A stretch of 16,200 nucleotides of DNA. Source: Tannerella sp. GTDB taxonomy: Bacteria > Bacteroidota > Bacteroidia > Bacteroidales > Tannerellaceae. The notes below the pieces were generated by a model. That model was given only the letters and a program-made list of their open reading frames with translations. It did not search any database and was not told the DNA's origin. Both the position numbers and the translations under genes were made by a program. Positions 1-8,522 of this stretch are shown in pieces. The stretch's first letter is position 1. Each line of letters begins with the position of its first letter. The stretch spans positions 1 to 16,200 of the forward strand of contig JAISJX010000050.1 in NCBI GenBank assembly GCA_031261145.1, in the 5' to 3' direction.

Positions 1-204
1 TCAATACTCTGGATTGCTTCGCCTACGGCTTATAATGACGAGTTTTGTATCACATACATTATCAACATATTGCAAATGCTCGTCATTTTACTTTTTTGAT
101 AAGCCGAAGGCTTATTGGGATCTCGCAATGACGAAACCAGGCTTTTTGGTCAATCCCTTGTCTGTTACGCAGGTATGCCCCTACAATTATTGAATCCTTG
201 AATC
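1..204. repeat. Non-coding repeat-rich segment downstream of the phosphatase gene
   Basis: No credible gene lies here. The octamer AATGACGA occurs at 34-41 and 127-134, with its reverse complement at 80-87, so three copies sit about 46-47 bp apart in alternating orientation. GCCTACGGCTTA (21-32) is matched in inverted form at 100-111 with one mismatch. A perfect 7-bp hairpin, ATAAGCC-GAA-GGCTTAT, sits at 99-115. The strings GGATTGCTTCGCC and CTCGCAATGACG resemble dispersed intergenic repeats I recall from many bacterial genomes, which I cannot confirm here. The hairpin has no U-tract on the side needed to terminate the phosphatase gene, so a terminator role is doubtful. Confidence 0.55.
190..204 (-). 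repeat. 15-bp repeat directly after the phosphatase stop codon
   Basis: Read on the minus strand this is GATTCAAGGATTCAA, itself a near-tandem of GATTCAA. It abuts the TAA stop at 205-207. The identical 15-mer occurs on the plus strand at 12964-12978, overlapping the yidD stop codon, so both copies have the same orientation relative to the gene they follow. Function is unknown. Confidence 0.5.
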
Positions 205-2157
205 TTATTTTATCCCTGCAACTTTCAGTATCCGGTGGAATATGTCCGTATTTTCATATACGCCGGTGAATATCTGGGCGCCGGGGCCGTAGGCAAATAC
301 CGGCAGCATAATGGGCGTATGGTCGTCGGTGGTATATTGCACGGTAATCGACTTTACCTGCGGGTTACCATCGACTAAGCTCAACCCGCCCGTTTCGTGA
401 TCGCCGGTGACAATGACCAATGTCTCGCCGTTGCTGTCGGCAAAACGGAGCGCTTCGGCTACGGCCTGGTCAAAGCTGAACGTTTCCAGAATGGAGGCCG
501 GTAACAAATTGGTATGACCGGCATAGTCTATTTTTGCACCTTCGACCATCAGGAAAAAACCTTTCGCGCCTCGTTCGCCGGTCAGTTTGCGGATGGCTTC
601 GCGGGTGGCGTCGGCCAGCAGATTCAGTGTCGCTTCGGTGGTCGGTTTGCCCATGCGTTCGTCCACGCAGATGACCTTGCCGCTTGCCTTGTTGATATCC
701 TCAATCGCGGTTTCAAAATGGTATCCGGTTTTCGACTGTAATTCACCAAAGAGGTCTCTCCCGTCTTTCCGGTTGGTAAAGTGCGACATACCGCTCCCGT
801 TCAGTAACGTAAGTTTCCCATCGGTCAGGTAGGACGTAATCTCGTTCGACCGGTCGCGTTCGGTGGTATGGCCATAGAAAACGGCAGGCGTGGCATCGGC
901 CAGATTTCCCAGTGTGACAACCCCGCAAGCATAGTTCTTCTCACTGAAATAATCCGCCATAGATGGATTCGGCGTACCGTCGGGGTTCATACTGATATGC
1001 CTGTTTTTATGTTTCTTCCCCGTGGCCAGGGCGCTTCCCGCACCGGCCGAATCGGTTGTGTAGGAGTCGGCGGCCTGCGTCTTCTGAAAACCGATATAGC
1101 GGAGTCTCAGTATTGACAACCCTTCATTGACGGCGTCGGCGGCACAAAGTTGCGCCAGTCCCATCCCGTCGCCAATCATCAGGATTACGTTTTTCACCGG
1201 CTTTTGTTTGCCGTCATTGCGAAAGGCAGGCTCATAAATATCAATGCCATGCGTGAGTTGCAGTTCTTTACCCTGGAATCCTTGGAATCCGGCAGTAGCC
1301 TTATCCAACCGGGTAGCCCGTGTTACCTCGTCGGTTGTTGTCGCTTCGGCGTTTATACGGAATGTCTTTTTGTGGAAATTACGGAAAAAGGCTGCGCAGG
1401 TCTCCGGTTGGTCGGTGTTGATGTAATCCGCGCCTATCGTATAAAATGTATTCCATGATGTCACGCCGTCGGGCGTTCCCCAGAAACGGATAGGCTTTCC
1501 CAGCTTATGCACGGCGTCAATCTGTTGGAGAACGGCCTGATATTCGTTTTCAATCATGCGGCCTTTCCCGTTCCATTGCGTATAATCGCGCAGGTTGAGG
1601 CTGATCATATAAATTCGTTCCAATTGTTTGGGCGTATAATCCGTCCGGGCGCCGTCGAAGAAGATAAAGGACGGATAGGTATCGAACGTGTCGGCATCCG
1701 GTGTGTTCCCGGAGATAACCACCCGTACGGCGTAGGGATTGACGGACGGGTCGAAAACTTCGGGATAGCTTTTTAGTTTGGTAATCAACCGGTCTAAGGT
1801 TGGGTTAGTCGGCGTTTTCAGGTCAATTAGCAGGACAAGGGTTTTGTCTGAATTTTTCCAGGCCCGGCCGGCGTTTTGTTTATACAAATCGACTAACGGG
1901 CGAATGTAGGATTCGTCGAGAGTCGGGGCGGAGGGAAGGTCTTTCGCATCGTGCGCTACCTTGAGTTCATCCGCTGTTTCCGTAGCATGGATATCGGCTT
2001 CGATGGACGACAGGTGTTGGGCATAAGCCTGATAAAAAGGCACTTCCCGGCTGTAATCGTTATGGGAATGTATCTGTATTTCCTGCGCCTGGGCGAGATT
2101 GAAACAGGCGACAGCAAAGCAAAAAAGAATCAGTAGTTTAGCGTATTTGTTATTCAT
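205..2157 (-). CDS. Exported bifunctional PI-PLC/GDPD-like phosphodiesterase - alkaline phosphatase fusion
   Basis: 650-residue exported protein. Residues 1-24 form a signal peptide (positive start, hydrophobic core, AQAQ cleavage region). Residues 25-260 resemble the PI-PLC/glycerophosphodiester phosphodiesterase TIM-barrel superfamily: HSHNDY at 30-35, EAD at 53-55, VAHD at 67-70 and IDLK at 111-114 match its metal and catalytic positions. Residues 320-650 form an alkaline phosphatase of the PhoA type: MIGDGMG at 327-333 (metal Asp330), TTDSAGAG at 367-374 (nucleophile Ser370), MVEGAKIDYAGH at 537-548, TGDHETGG at 584-591 and DDH at 611-613. All key residues appear intact. The inferred role is cleavage of a phosphodiester to a phosphomonoester and then release of phosphate, in the periplasm or outside the cell. 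It lies 78 bp downstream of susD on the same strand, beyond a hairpin, with no clear promoter of its own, so it is probably co-expressed with the transporter. The substrate is unknown. Confidence 0.88.
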   Translation of the reverse strand: MNNKYAKLLILFCFAVACFNLAQAQEIQIHSHNDYSREVPFYQAYAQHLSSIEADIHATETADELKVAHDAKDLPSAPTLDESYIRPLVDLYKQNAGRAWKNSDKTLVLLIDLKTPTNPTLDRLITKLKSYPEVFDPSVNPYAVRVVISGNTPDADTFDTYPSFIFFDGARTDYTPKQLERIYMISLNLRDYTQWNGKGRMIENEYQAVLQQIDAVHKLGKPIRFWGTPDGVTSWNTFYTIGADYINTDQPETCAAFFRNFHKKTFRINAEATTTDEVTRATRLDKATAGFQGFQGKELQLTHGIDIYEPAFRNDGKQKPVKNVILMIGDGMGLAQLCAADAVNEGLSILRLRYIGFQKTQAADSYTTDSAGAGSALATGKKHKNRHISMNPDGTPNPSMADYFSEKNYACGVVTLGNLADATPAVFYGHTTERDRSNEITSYLTDGKLTLLNGSGMSHFTNRKDGRDLFGELQSKTGYHFETAIEDINKASGKVICVDERMGKPTTEATLNLLADATREAIRKLTGERGAKGFFLMVEGAKIDYAGHTNLLPASILETFSFDQAVAEALRFADSNGETLVIVTGDHETGGLSLVDGNPQVKSITVQYTTDDHTPIMLPVFAYGPGAQIFTGVYENTDIFHRILKVAGIK

Positions 2158-2187
2158 TTGACATGAATGATTTATTGATTATTAATA

Positions 2188-2227
2188 AACGCCCGGTAAA
2201 TGGGGATATCCCTGTTTACCGGGCGTT
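2188..2227 (-). terminator. Strong hairpin between susD and the phosphatase gene
   Basis: A perfect 13-bp inverted repeat (AACGCCCGGTAAA at 2188-2200, TTTACCGGGCGTT at 2215-2227) encloses a loop holding the palindrome GGGATATCCC (2203-2212). It begins 8 bp past the susD stop. On the minus strand it is followed by TATTAATAATC, which is AT-rich but not a clean U-run. It could be a partial terminator or an mRNA 3'-end stabiliser that lowers expression of the downstream gene relative to susCD. Confidence 0.7.
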
Positions 2228-2235
2228 GAGAAAGT

Positions 2236-3831
2236 TTAATCCATCGGATTTTGTTTCAGCTTACCGTCAGCTTTGACTACATCGTCGGGATTGTAGGGGA
2301 AGACGATGTCGGTAGCCGGGTTGAAGTTTCTGGCTGCTCCCCACGACGGGCTTATGATGGGTTCCCAGGTAGATAGTGGGTCGCTGCGGTCGGCATACTT
2401 ACGCACATATCTGGGTTCATTCAGTTTATCCCAATCCTGCCAACGTTTCAAATCCATGAAACGATCGGTGAGTTCAAACGCCAGTTCCACACGGCGTTCG
2501 TGCTTTAAATCGGCTAAAGTAGCATTGGTATATACATTGCCCAGACCGGCGCGGGCGGTCAGCCTGTTCAACTCGGTAGCGGCTGCGGCGCCATTGCCCT
2601 GCATAACCAGCGCTTCCGCTTTGAAAAGTACCGCTTCGGCATGACGCATAAAAGGCAGGTTCAAATCGGTAGTCATCCAGTCGCCGTTGGTATTCAGGTA
2701 AGGAGACTCGCCGTGCCCGTCAGGATATACCTGTCCGTAACTGATTGGATCCATAAATTTATTGACCATAAATCCGGATTCATCGTCCGAGGTAGAATAG
2801 AAGCGGCGCTGTGTGCCGAATATCGTAAACTCGTCGTTGTATTCCAACAGACTTACCCTCCTGCGTTTGTCGCCTGCTGCAAACTCGTTGTAGATGTTTA
2901 GCGTAGGTTTGTAATATCCCCAGCCGTTGTACATACCCCAAGCCTTGTTTTCGAGAACAACGCCCGGTATAACGCTGCCGATAGAGGTGCCGCGTCCCTT
3001 GGATACAGCGCTCCAGATATATTCCTTGCTCCAGTTACTGGCCATAAGAAATACATCGGCGTAGTTGTCCAACAGTCCGCGTTTGCCTTCCTGTTCCATT
3101 TTATCTACTAAAGGCGGAATCAAAGCCCATTTGGACGGATCGTGCTGCGCCCAGTAGGCATACGTCTTCACCATATAGCCCCAGCAAGCGGCTTTATGCG
3201 CCCGTCCGTAATCAGCGTCGCTATAATTCTCAAACAAAGGCACTAAAGTAAGCGCTTTTTCAAAATCCTGGATAATGAGTCCGTAGTTCTCCATGACCGA
3301 TGCGCGTTGTTCGGGAATCCCATATTCATACGGGTTGTAATCCTCGTACCGGTCGAAAGGAACACCTTGATCGGCGCGTCCGAGACGATAGGCATAGTAG
3401 AAATGAAAGAAGCCGCGCAGGAAGTAGGCTTCACCCAATCGACTCTGTTCTACAGAACTGAGCGTACTTTTAAGGTTCAGGGTATATATCACCCAGTTAC
3501 AGCGTGCTATATTGTTAGCGAGAAATCTTGAAGCATCATTAATCGGTCCTTCCCGTCCTGTAAAGTTGAAATCGGCCATACGGTGATAGTTATCATCCCG
3601 TGTACGGCCAATAATCATGTCATCGCCGCATCCCACCTGTTCCCAATACAATTCACGACCGGATATGTCACCGAGGCCATTATAACAAGCATTTAATGCT
3701 TCTGTGGCGTCCTTGTCGTTGAGGAAAAAAGTTCCCTGACTGGGTTTTTCTTCCGGTTTCACGTCAAGAAAATCACTGCACGATACGCTAAATGCTGCCA
3801 TTAAAATTGATAATATGATATAACGTTTCAT
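2236..3831 (-). CDS. SusD/RagB-family outer-membrane nutrient-binding lipoprotein
   Basis: 531 residues from the chosen ATG at 3831. The reading frame extends to 3858, but that would add a lysine-rich stretch before the signal peptide. A hydrophobic segment ends in SVSC, and the lipidated Cys18 is followed by SDFLD, an acidic context of the kind linked to surface export of Bacteroidetes lipoproteins. Family hallmarks are present: a TPR-like part with EAYFLRGFFHFYYAYRLG (about 134-151), and a C-terminal RHAEAVLFKAEAL and ERRVELAFE...RFMDLKRW region. SusD proteins cap the partner SusC barrel on the cell surface and bind substrate. The gene lies 31 bp downstream of susC in the same orientation, the normal arrangement. 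The ligand cannot be predicted from sequence; the neighbouring enzyme suggests a phosphorylated compound. Confidence 0.93.
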   Translation of the reverse strand: MKRYIILSILMAAFSVSCSDFLDVKPEEKPSQGTFFLNDKDATEALNACYNGLGDISGRELYWEQVGCGDDMIIGRTRDDNYHRMADFNFTGREGPINDASRFLANNIARCNWVIYTLNLKSTLSSVEQSRLGEAYFLRGFFHFYYAYRLGRADQGVPFDRYEDYNPYEYGIPEQRASVMENYGLIIQDFEKALTLVPLFENYSDADYGRAHKAACWGYMVKTYAYWAQHDPSKWALIPPLVDKMEQEGKRGLLDNYADVFLMASNWSKEYIWSAVSKGRGTSIGSVIPGVVLENKAWGMYNGWGYYKPTLNIYNEFAAGDKRRRVSLLEYNDEFTIFGTQRRFYSTSDDESGFMVNKFMDPISYGQVYPDGHGESPYLNTNGDWMTTDLNLPFMRHAEAVLFKAEALVMQGNGAAAATELNRLTARAGLGNVYTNATLADLKHERRVELAFELTDRFMDLKRWQDWDKLNEPRYVRKYADRSDPLSTWEPIISPSWGAARNFNPATDIVFPYNPDDVVKADGKLKQNPMD

Positions 3832-3862
3832 CTTTTTTTTCTTTATTAAATTATACATTCTG

Positions 3863-6800
3863 TTAATAAGTCAACTTAATACCAAATGAAAATACTCTCG
3901 GCACGGGATATTTCCCCTGGTCCATACCCATCATCCCTATTTCGGGATTCATACCGGTGTATTTCGTAAAGGTGTATAGATTGTCAATACTTGCATATAC
4001 CGACAGGGCGCTGCGCTGCTCCTTCAACTGGGGCGACATTTTGTACAGCAAACCGTTGAGTGCGTATGCTATATTGACATTCTTTATCCTTAGATACGAT
4101 GCATCCTCCAGGTACCAGTCGGATTGCGTTCCGAAGTTACTGTTACGGTCAACGGTTGTGACGCGGGGGATGTCGTTGGTTTTCGGATAGGCATCCAGAA
4201 TACGGTTCCAGCGGTTGAAATTCTGGAAGCCTTCGTTCAACATGGTATATTTCCATGCCTGAAAGGCTTTAGAATCGGCTACGCCTTGCAACAACAGGCT
4301 GAATGATAAATCCTTGTAAGTGAATCCACCGGTTAAGCCATACGTTATGCCGGGGAAATACGAACCCATATACACGCGGTCTTCGTCGTTGATTTTGCCG
4401 TCGCCATTATTATCAACGAACTTCATGTCGCCTGCTACAGCATTGGGTTGTATCCGGGCGCCGGTTTTATCGACATAAGCGGCTGCTTCGGCATCGCTTT
4501 GGAAGAGACCGTCTGATTTAATCAGCCAGTAAGCGTAGAGCGGTTGACCTTCGGCAGACTGGTAGGGATAAAGCACCGAACGGTAATTGGTATCGTCGAA
4601 CTTCCATACCGGTTTGTTTCCTGTTTCCGGATTCACGGGGCCAATGTCCGTAATCTTATTTTTCAGGGTGCCTAAGTTAGCATTCACAAAGTAGGTGAAG
4701 TCGCCAACTTTGTCTTGCCATCCGAGGGTAAACTCAAAGCCGCTGTTGTGGATTTCGCCTTCGTTGATGGTTTTTGCATTCACGCCTATATAGCTTGGCC
4801 ATCCCATATCCTGCGCTTTAATCAGGTTGAAGGTTTTTTTATTGAAATAATCCACCGAAACGGATAGCCGGTTACTCAGCAAATCCAAATCCATACCGAA
4901 GTCGGTTTGTTCCGACGTCTCCCAGGTAAGATAAGGATTGAAAGCGGTTGTGTAACTCACGTTGTTTCCACTCGGAGTATTTACACCGATGGGAATACCC
5001 CGCGAGCCTGAAGAAGATAAGTCTAATACGGGATTACCATACGCAAAAGGAATGGAACTCAAATTGCCGATACGTCCCCAGCTACCTCTGAATTTCAACA
5101 AATTAACGGTCTCGGATTTTGGAAAAAATCCTTCTTCCGACACTTTCCATGCACCGGTAACAGCCGGGAAATCGCCGTACTTTTTGCCTTCGGGCAAACG
5201 GCCGGCATAGTCGCGCCGGAAAGATGCGGTGGCGAAATAGCGATCGTTCCAACTGTAGGATAAACGGCCGACTGCGGAAACGTTGTTATCCGGATCCATA
5301 TAGGTGTCGCCCTGGCTCATGCTTACAGTTCCATATTCCAGGTACTGGTAGATGGGGTCTTCGTTATCAAACATGGTGTTACCGGTATAGAACCTTAAAC
5401 CGCGCTGTTTGTTGGCGGTGGTCGAAAGGAGCGCTCCAATACGGTGATCGCCGAAATCTTTGTCGTAATTGAGCGTGTTTTCCGTTTCCCATCTCCAGAA
5501 ACTGCTGCTTTCGTAATTCAAACTGTTCCCCGCGTTCGGTTTACCCACTTCCAGACGCTTGAAATTAAACGTCTTGTCGAACGTCTTGTCCAACTTGTAG
5601 GTGAACCTGCTGGTGAATTTCAATCCCGGAACGGGATCTATGATTTCCAAAAACGTGGACGAATTGATCGTACTGGGTTTTCTGTACTGATACTGCGAAT
5701 CCAACATGCGGAACGGATTGATAACGTCGCCGTGAATATCGGCGAAGTTACTGCCGTACTGGGCGATGTATTCGGGGTCTTTGGGGGCCGTACCGCCGTA
5801 GGTGCCGTCGGGATAATATACTTCAGCATTGCGGGGCATCATCATGGCGGAGATGATGGAGCCACCCACAGCGTCGTCTGTAGAGGTCCCTCTTTTCACC
5901 TCGGTTTTCCATATAGCGTCTTCCCTCAGCCGGATGTATTTTCCTAATTTATAGGTGGCATCATACCGCACCTGGAAATTTTTGTTGAAGGTGCTGACAA
6001 GCGTCCCCTGGTTGTCGGTATAGGATACCGAGAGTCGGTTGCTCATGGTTTCATTGCCGCCGGTCAGGGTGATGTAGTGCCTCTGGAAAGGAGCAATCCG
6101 TGTGATAGCGCCGATCCAGTCGGTTCGTGTAGTACCGATGTATGGGTTTTTAGTTACATCCCACCCGGTGGGAAGGGTACCGCCGCCTGCATCGTAGGAT
6201 GCTTGCCGCACTTGCTTTTCTTGCTCAATGGTGAGCGATTGCGGCAAATTGGTAGCTTGCGAAACGCCGTAGCTCCCTTCGTACGTAATGGTAGCTTTGC
6301 CGGTAGCTGCTTTCTTGGTGGTCACCAGGATAACGCCCGCCGAACCGGAATACGCGCCGTAAATAGCCGCCGATGCAGCATCCTTCAATACCACGATAGA
6401 CTCTATATCGTTGTAATTGAAAGGAGCGCCCGCTACGCCGTCCACTACCCACAGGACGCTTTCAGTCTTTCTGGAGCCTTGTCCGCGAATGTTTAATTCT
6501 AAATCTGCCGATGGGTCGCCACCGTTGTTGCGCACGGTAACGCCGGGTATCTGCCCTTGCAGCAAGGAGGCGGCGTTGGCAACCGGACGGTTCTTTAACG
6601 CTTCCATATTTTCCACAATGCCGATAGAGGCAGAGAGGTCAGCCTTACGTGCAGACGCTCCATAACCCAATACGATGACCTCTTCCAAGACTTTTGTATC
6701 TTCCACCATCGTGATTTTCAGGCTGGTTTGACTGCCCACAGCAATCTCTTGGGAGACATACCCGATATAAGAAATGACCAGCGTCGCTCCCTGAGAAACC

Positions 6801-7330
6801 TCTAAGCTGAACCGGCCGTCCAGATCGGTGATAATTCCGTTCGTCGTACCTTTCTCAATCACATTGGCGCCAATAATCGTTTCGCCTTTCTCGTCCGTGA
6901 TCGTGCCGCTGATTCGCTTACCTTGCTGGGTTACGGATAATTCGCTCCGTTCCGGCATAATTTCCTTATACAGCACGATGTGTTTGTCGTTGATCGTGTA
7001 TTTCACGTTTTCACCTTCAAACAGTTCATCGAGCACTTCCGATACCAGCCGGTTGTTCGCCTTGATGGATACTTCACGGTCGGCATTGATTTGCCGGGAA
7101 TTGTACGTGAAGTAGAAGTCGCTCTTTTTCTCAATAGCATTCAGCACTTTTCGCACGGCCGCGTTTTCCATGTTTAAGGACAGCCTGACGGACTCGGCAT
7201 AGGATGTGTTTGCTATGGATGGGATTGTTCCTGCGATAAAGAAAAGCAGGACAAACCTCCTAATACATAAAGTTTTTCGTTGACACAGCGGATTTTGTTT
7301 ACCGCTTGTGTTTCTCATTCTAAATTTCAT
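3863..7330 (-). CDS. SusC/RagA-family TonB-dependent receptor with N-terminal STN signalling domain
   Basis: 1155-residue outer-membrane transporter. A signal peptide spans about 20-45 (RRFVLLFFIAGTIPSIA core). An STN domain (about 48-122, beginning VRLSLNMENAAVRKVL) is the periplasmic part that contacts FecR-type anti-sigma factors. A carboxypeptidase-regulatory-like beta-sandwich follows (about 138-208, with GTITDEKGETIIGANV and YIGYVSQE). A TonB-box-like stretch, VLEEVIVLGYG, lies at 214-224. A plug domain (about 228-340) ends in SAGVILVTTKK, and a 22-strand-type barrel fills the rest. The start at 7330 is used; Met5 (7318) is a close alternative. It is preceded by fecR and followed by susD, so it is the transport and signal-input part of a regulated uptake locus. 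The STN domain marks it as self-regulating rather than transport-only. No frameshift is seen. Confidence 0.95.
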   Translation of the reverse strand: MKFRMRNTSGKQNPLCQRKTLCIRRFVLLFFIAGTIPSIANTSYAESVRLSLNMENAAVRKVLNAIEKKSDFYFTYNSRQINADREVSIKANNRLVSEVLDELFEGENVKYTINDKHIVLYKEIMPERSELSVTQQGKRISGTITDEKGETIIGANVIEKGTTNGIITDLDGRFSLEVSQGATLVISYIGYVSQEIAVGSQTSLKITMVEDTKVLEEVIVLGYGASARKADLSASIGIVENMEALKNRPVANAASLLQGQIPGVTVRNNGGDPSADLELNIRGQGSRKTESVLWVVDGVAGAPFNYNDIESIVVLKDAASAAIYGAYSGSAGVILVTTKKAATGKATITYEGSYGVSQATNLPQSLTIEQEKQVRQASYDAGGGTLPTGWDVTKNPYIGTTRTDWIGAITRIAPFQRHYITLTGGNETMSNRLSVSYTDNQGTLVSTFNKNFQVRYDATYKLGKYIRLREDAIWKTEVKRGTSTDDAVGGSIISAMMMPRNAEVYYPDGTYGGTAPKDPEYIAQYGSNFADIHGDVINPFRMLDSQYQYRKPSTINSSTFLEIIDPVPGLKFTSRFTYKLDKTFDKTFNFKRLEVGKPNAGNSLNYESSSFWRWETENTLNYDKDFGDHRIGALLSTTANKQRGLRFYTGNTMFDNEDPIYQYLEYGTVSMSQGDTYMDPDNNVSAVGRLSYSWNDRYFATASFRRDYAGRLPEGKKYGDFPAVTGAWKVSEEGFFPKSETVNLLKFRGSWGRIGNLSSIPFAYGNPVLDLSSSGSRGIPIGVNTPSGNNVSYTTAFNPYLTWETSEQTDFGMDLDLLSNRLSVSVDYFNKKTFNLIKAQDMGWPSYIGVNAKTINEGEIHNSGFEFTLGWQDKVGDFTYFVNANLGTLKNKITDIGPVNPETGNKPVWKFDDTNYRSVLYPYQSAEGQPLYAYWLIKSDGLFQSDAEAAAYVDKTGARIQPNAVAGDMKFVDNNGDGKINDEDRVYMGSYFPGITYGLTGGFTYKDLSFSLLLQGVADSKAFQAWKYTMLNEGFQNFNRWNRILDAYPKTNDIPRVTTVDRNSNFGTQSDWYLEDASYLRIKNVNIAYALNGLLYKMSPQLKEQRSALSVYASIDNLYTFTKYTGMNPEIGMMGMDQGKYPVPRVFSFGIKLTY

Positions 7331-7356
7331 AATACATTAATTAAATTTTTTAATAA

Positions 7357-7369
7357 ATTATCAGATAAT
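7357..7369. promoter_or_regulatory. AT-rich perfect palindrome upstream of susC
   Basis: ATTATC-A-GATAAT is a perfect 6-bp inverted repeat with a 1-bp centre, ending 27 bp upstream of the susC start in the non-coding gap after fecR. No TAnnTTTG box is seen on the minus strand in this gap. The palindrome could be an operator or simply AT-rich chance; no protein is assigned. Confidence 0.25.
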
Positions 7370-7395
7370 CACTTGTTTGTTGATTAATTCACATT

Positions 7396-7420
7396 GAACC
7401 TGTGACAGTGTCTCAGGTTC
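7396..7420 (-). promoter_or_regulatory. Hairpin in the fecR-susC intergenic region
   Basis: Near-perfect 25-bp dyad: GAACCTG and CAGGTTC outer arms (7 bp), a T:T mismatch, then GAC-AGT-GTC inside. It starts 20 bp after the fecR stop and ends 65 bp before the susC start. There is no U-run after it on the minus strand, so it is a poor intrinsic terminator. A processing or stability element separating regulatory from transport gene expression is a reasonable inference. Confidence 0.5.
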
Positions 7421-7440
7421 GGCTCTTTTACGGTTTTAAT

Positions 7441-8451
7441 TCATCTTTTCTTCATAGGCATGTTATATTTAATGATTTGTATTTCTTGGCCGTTGATTTT
7501 GTAATTCAGCCGTTTCGTTTCTTTCAGAAAATGGAGTATTTGCTCAACAGTCGCCGTTTCTTTGACGTGGCAGGTGAATATGTCTTCCGCCAGCGTCTGA
7601 TCCTGTATGTGGATTTGCACGTCAAACCGCCGTTCCAAATCGGCAGCAATGGCGGAAAGCGGTTGGTCTGTAAAATTTAATTCCCCGGTAGTCCACGAAT
7701 TTACAAGGCTTGGGTCTATTTGCTTCACTTCCGTCAGACCCGTTTCACCCGAACAAAAAAACTGTTGGTTCGGTTTCAATCGGACTTGTGCGCCGGATGT
7801 TGAGACTTCTACTTCTCCTTCCGCCAAGGTGACGAAAGAGGATTCGCCCGGATAGGATTTCAGGTCGAATTTTGTTCCCAACACTTTGATTTCCATCAAG
7901 GATGAATGAACGATAAAGGGTTTGTTCTTATCAGGCGCTACTTCAAAAAAACCTTCTCCGGTCAGGGTGACTTCCCTGTTTCCGTCCGCAAAGTCGGACG
8001 GATAGGTGAAGGCGCTTTGCGAATTTAACCAGACTTTTGTCCCGTCCGAGAGTGTCAGCGCCACCCGTTGCCCTTTGGGGACTTCAACCGTATTCATGGC
8101 TATTTGCGGGCGGTCTTTATGCTGCATGTAATACACATTTACGGACAACAGCCCCATCACGATAATTGCGGCTGCATATTTCAACAGTGAGACGAGCGAA
8201 ATAGATTTCGCCGGCTTGCTTTCGTTCGCTGTCTTTACTTTTTGGAGACCGGACACAAAACGCTTGTAGGCATTTTCAATCGCTTGTTGTTCCGAAAATT
8301 GCCATTCGTCTTTCAATCCCCAGATGCGTTCCATCTCGAACAGCCAATCTGCATTTGCAGTATCAGCCGCCACCCATTGCTCTACCTGTTTGAGTTCGGC
8401 AGGAGTGCAGCGGCGCATCAGAAAACGTAATAATAAGGTTCCGTTCATCAT
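7441..8451 (-). CDS. FecR-family anti-sigma factor
   Basis: 336 residues. The cytoplasmic N-terminal part (1-80) is Trp-rich and helical, with a start of the type that binds sigma factors in this family. One membrane helix runs at about 86-107 (SLVSLLKYAAAIIVMGLL). The periplasmic FecR domain (about 118-220) carries the typical PKGQRVALTLSDGTKVWLNSQS at 125-146 and VLGTKFDLKSY at 190-200. The C-terminal part (about 256-328) is STN-like (DUF4974 type), starting ELNFTDQPLSAIAADLERRF. In the FecIR paradigm it holds the sigma factor inactive until the TonB receptor signals through its STN domain. It lies 126 bp downstream of the sigma gene and 110 bp upstream of susC. Two adjacent ATG codons (8451 and 8448) can start it. 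Confidence 0.93.
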   Translation of the reverse strand: MMNGTLLLRFLMRRCTPAELKQVEQWVAADTANADWLFEMERIWGLKDEWQFSEQQAIENAYKRFVSGLQKVKTANESKPAKSISLVSLLKYAAAIIVMGLLSVNVYYMQHKDRPQIAMNTVEVPKGQRVALTLSDGTKVWLNSQSAFTYPSDFADGNREVTLTGEGFFEVAPDKNKPFIVHSSLMEIKVLGTKFDLKSYPGESSFVTLAEGEVEVSTSGAQVRLKPNQQFFCSGETGLTEVKQIDPSLVNSWTTGELNFTDQPLSAIAADLERRFDVQIHIQDQTLAEDIFTCHVKETATVEQILHFLKETKRLNYKINGQEIQIIKYNMPMKKR

Positions 8452-8522
8452 CTTTTTCTCGTTTAATAATAAGACAACCGAAGCGGTTCAAACTACGTAG
8501 CGGAAATATGTTAAAACTCCGA

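Noticed and set aside
1..204. CRISPR-like array suggested by repeats about 46 bp apart
   Set aside because: Only three 8-bp copies in alternating orientation; no long conserved direct repeat, no uniform spacers and no cas genes.
3832..3858. Nine-residue extension of SusD from ATG 3858
   Set aside because: It would put a run of four lysines ahead of an already complete lipoprotein signal, and the A-rich stretch looks like a leader region.
5444..5947. 167-residue plus-strand reading frame
   Set aside because: Lies wholly inside the susC gene on the opposite strand, has no family motif, and the susC frame is clearly coding throughout.
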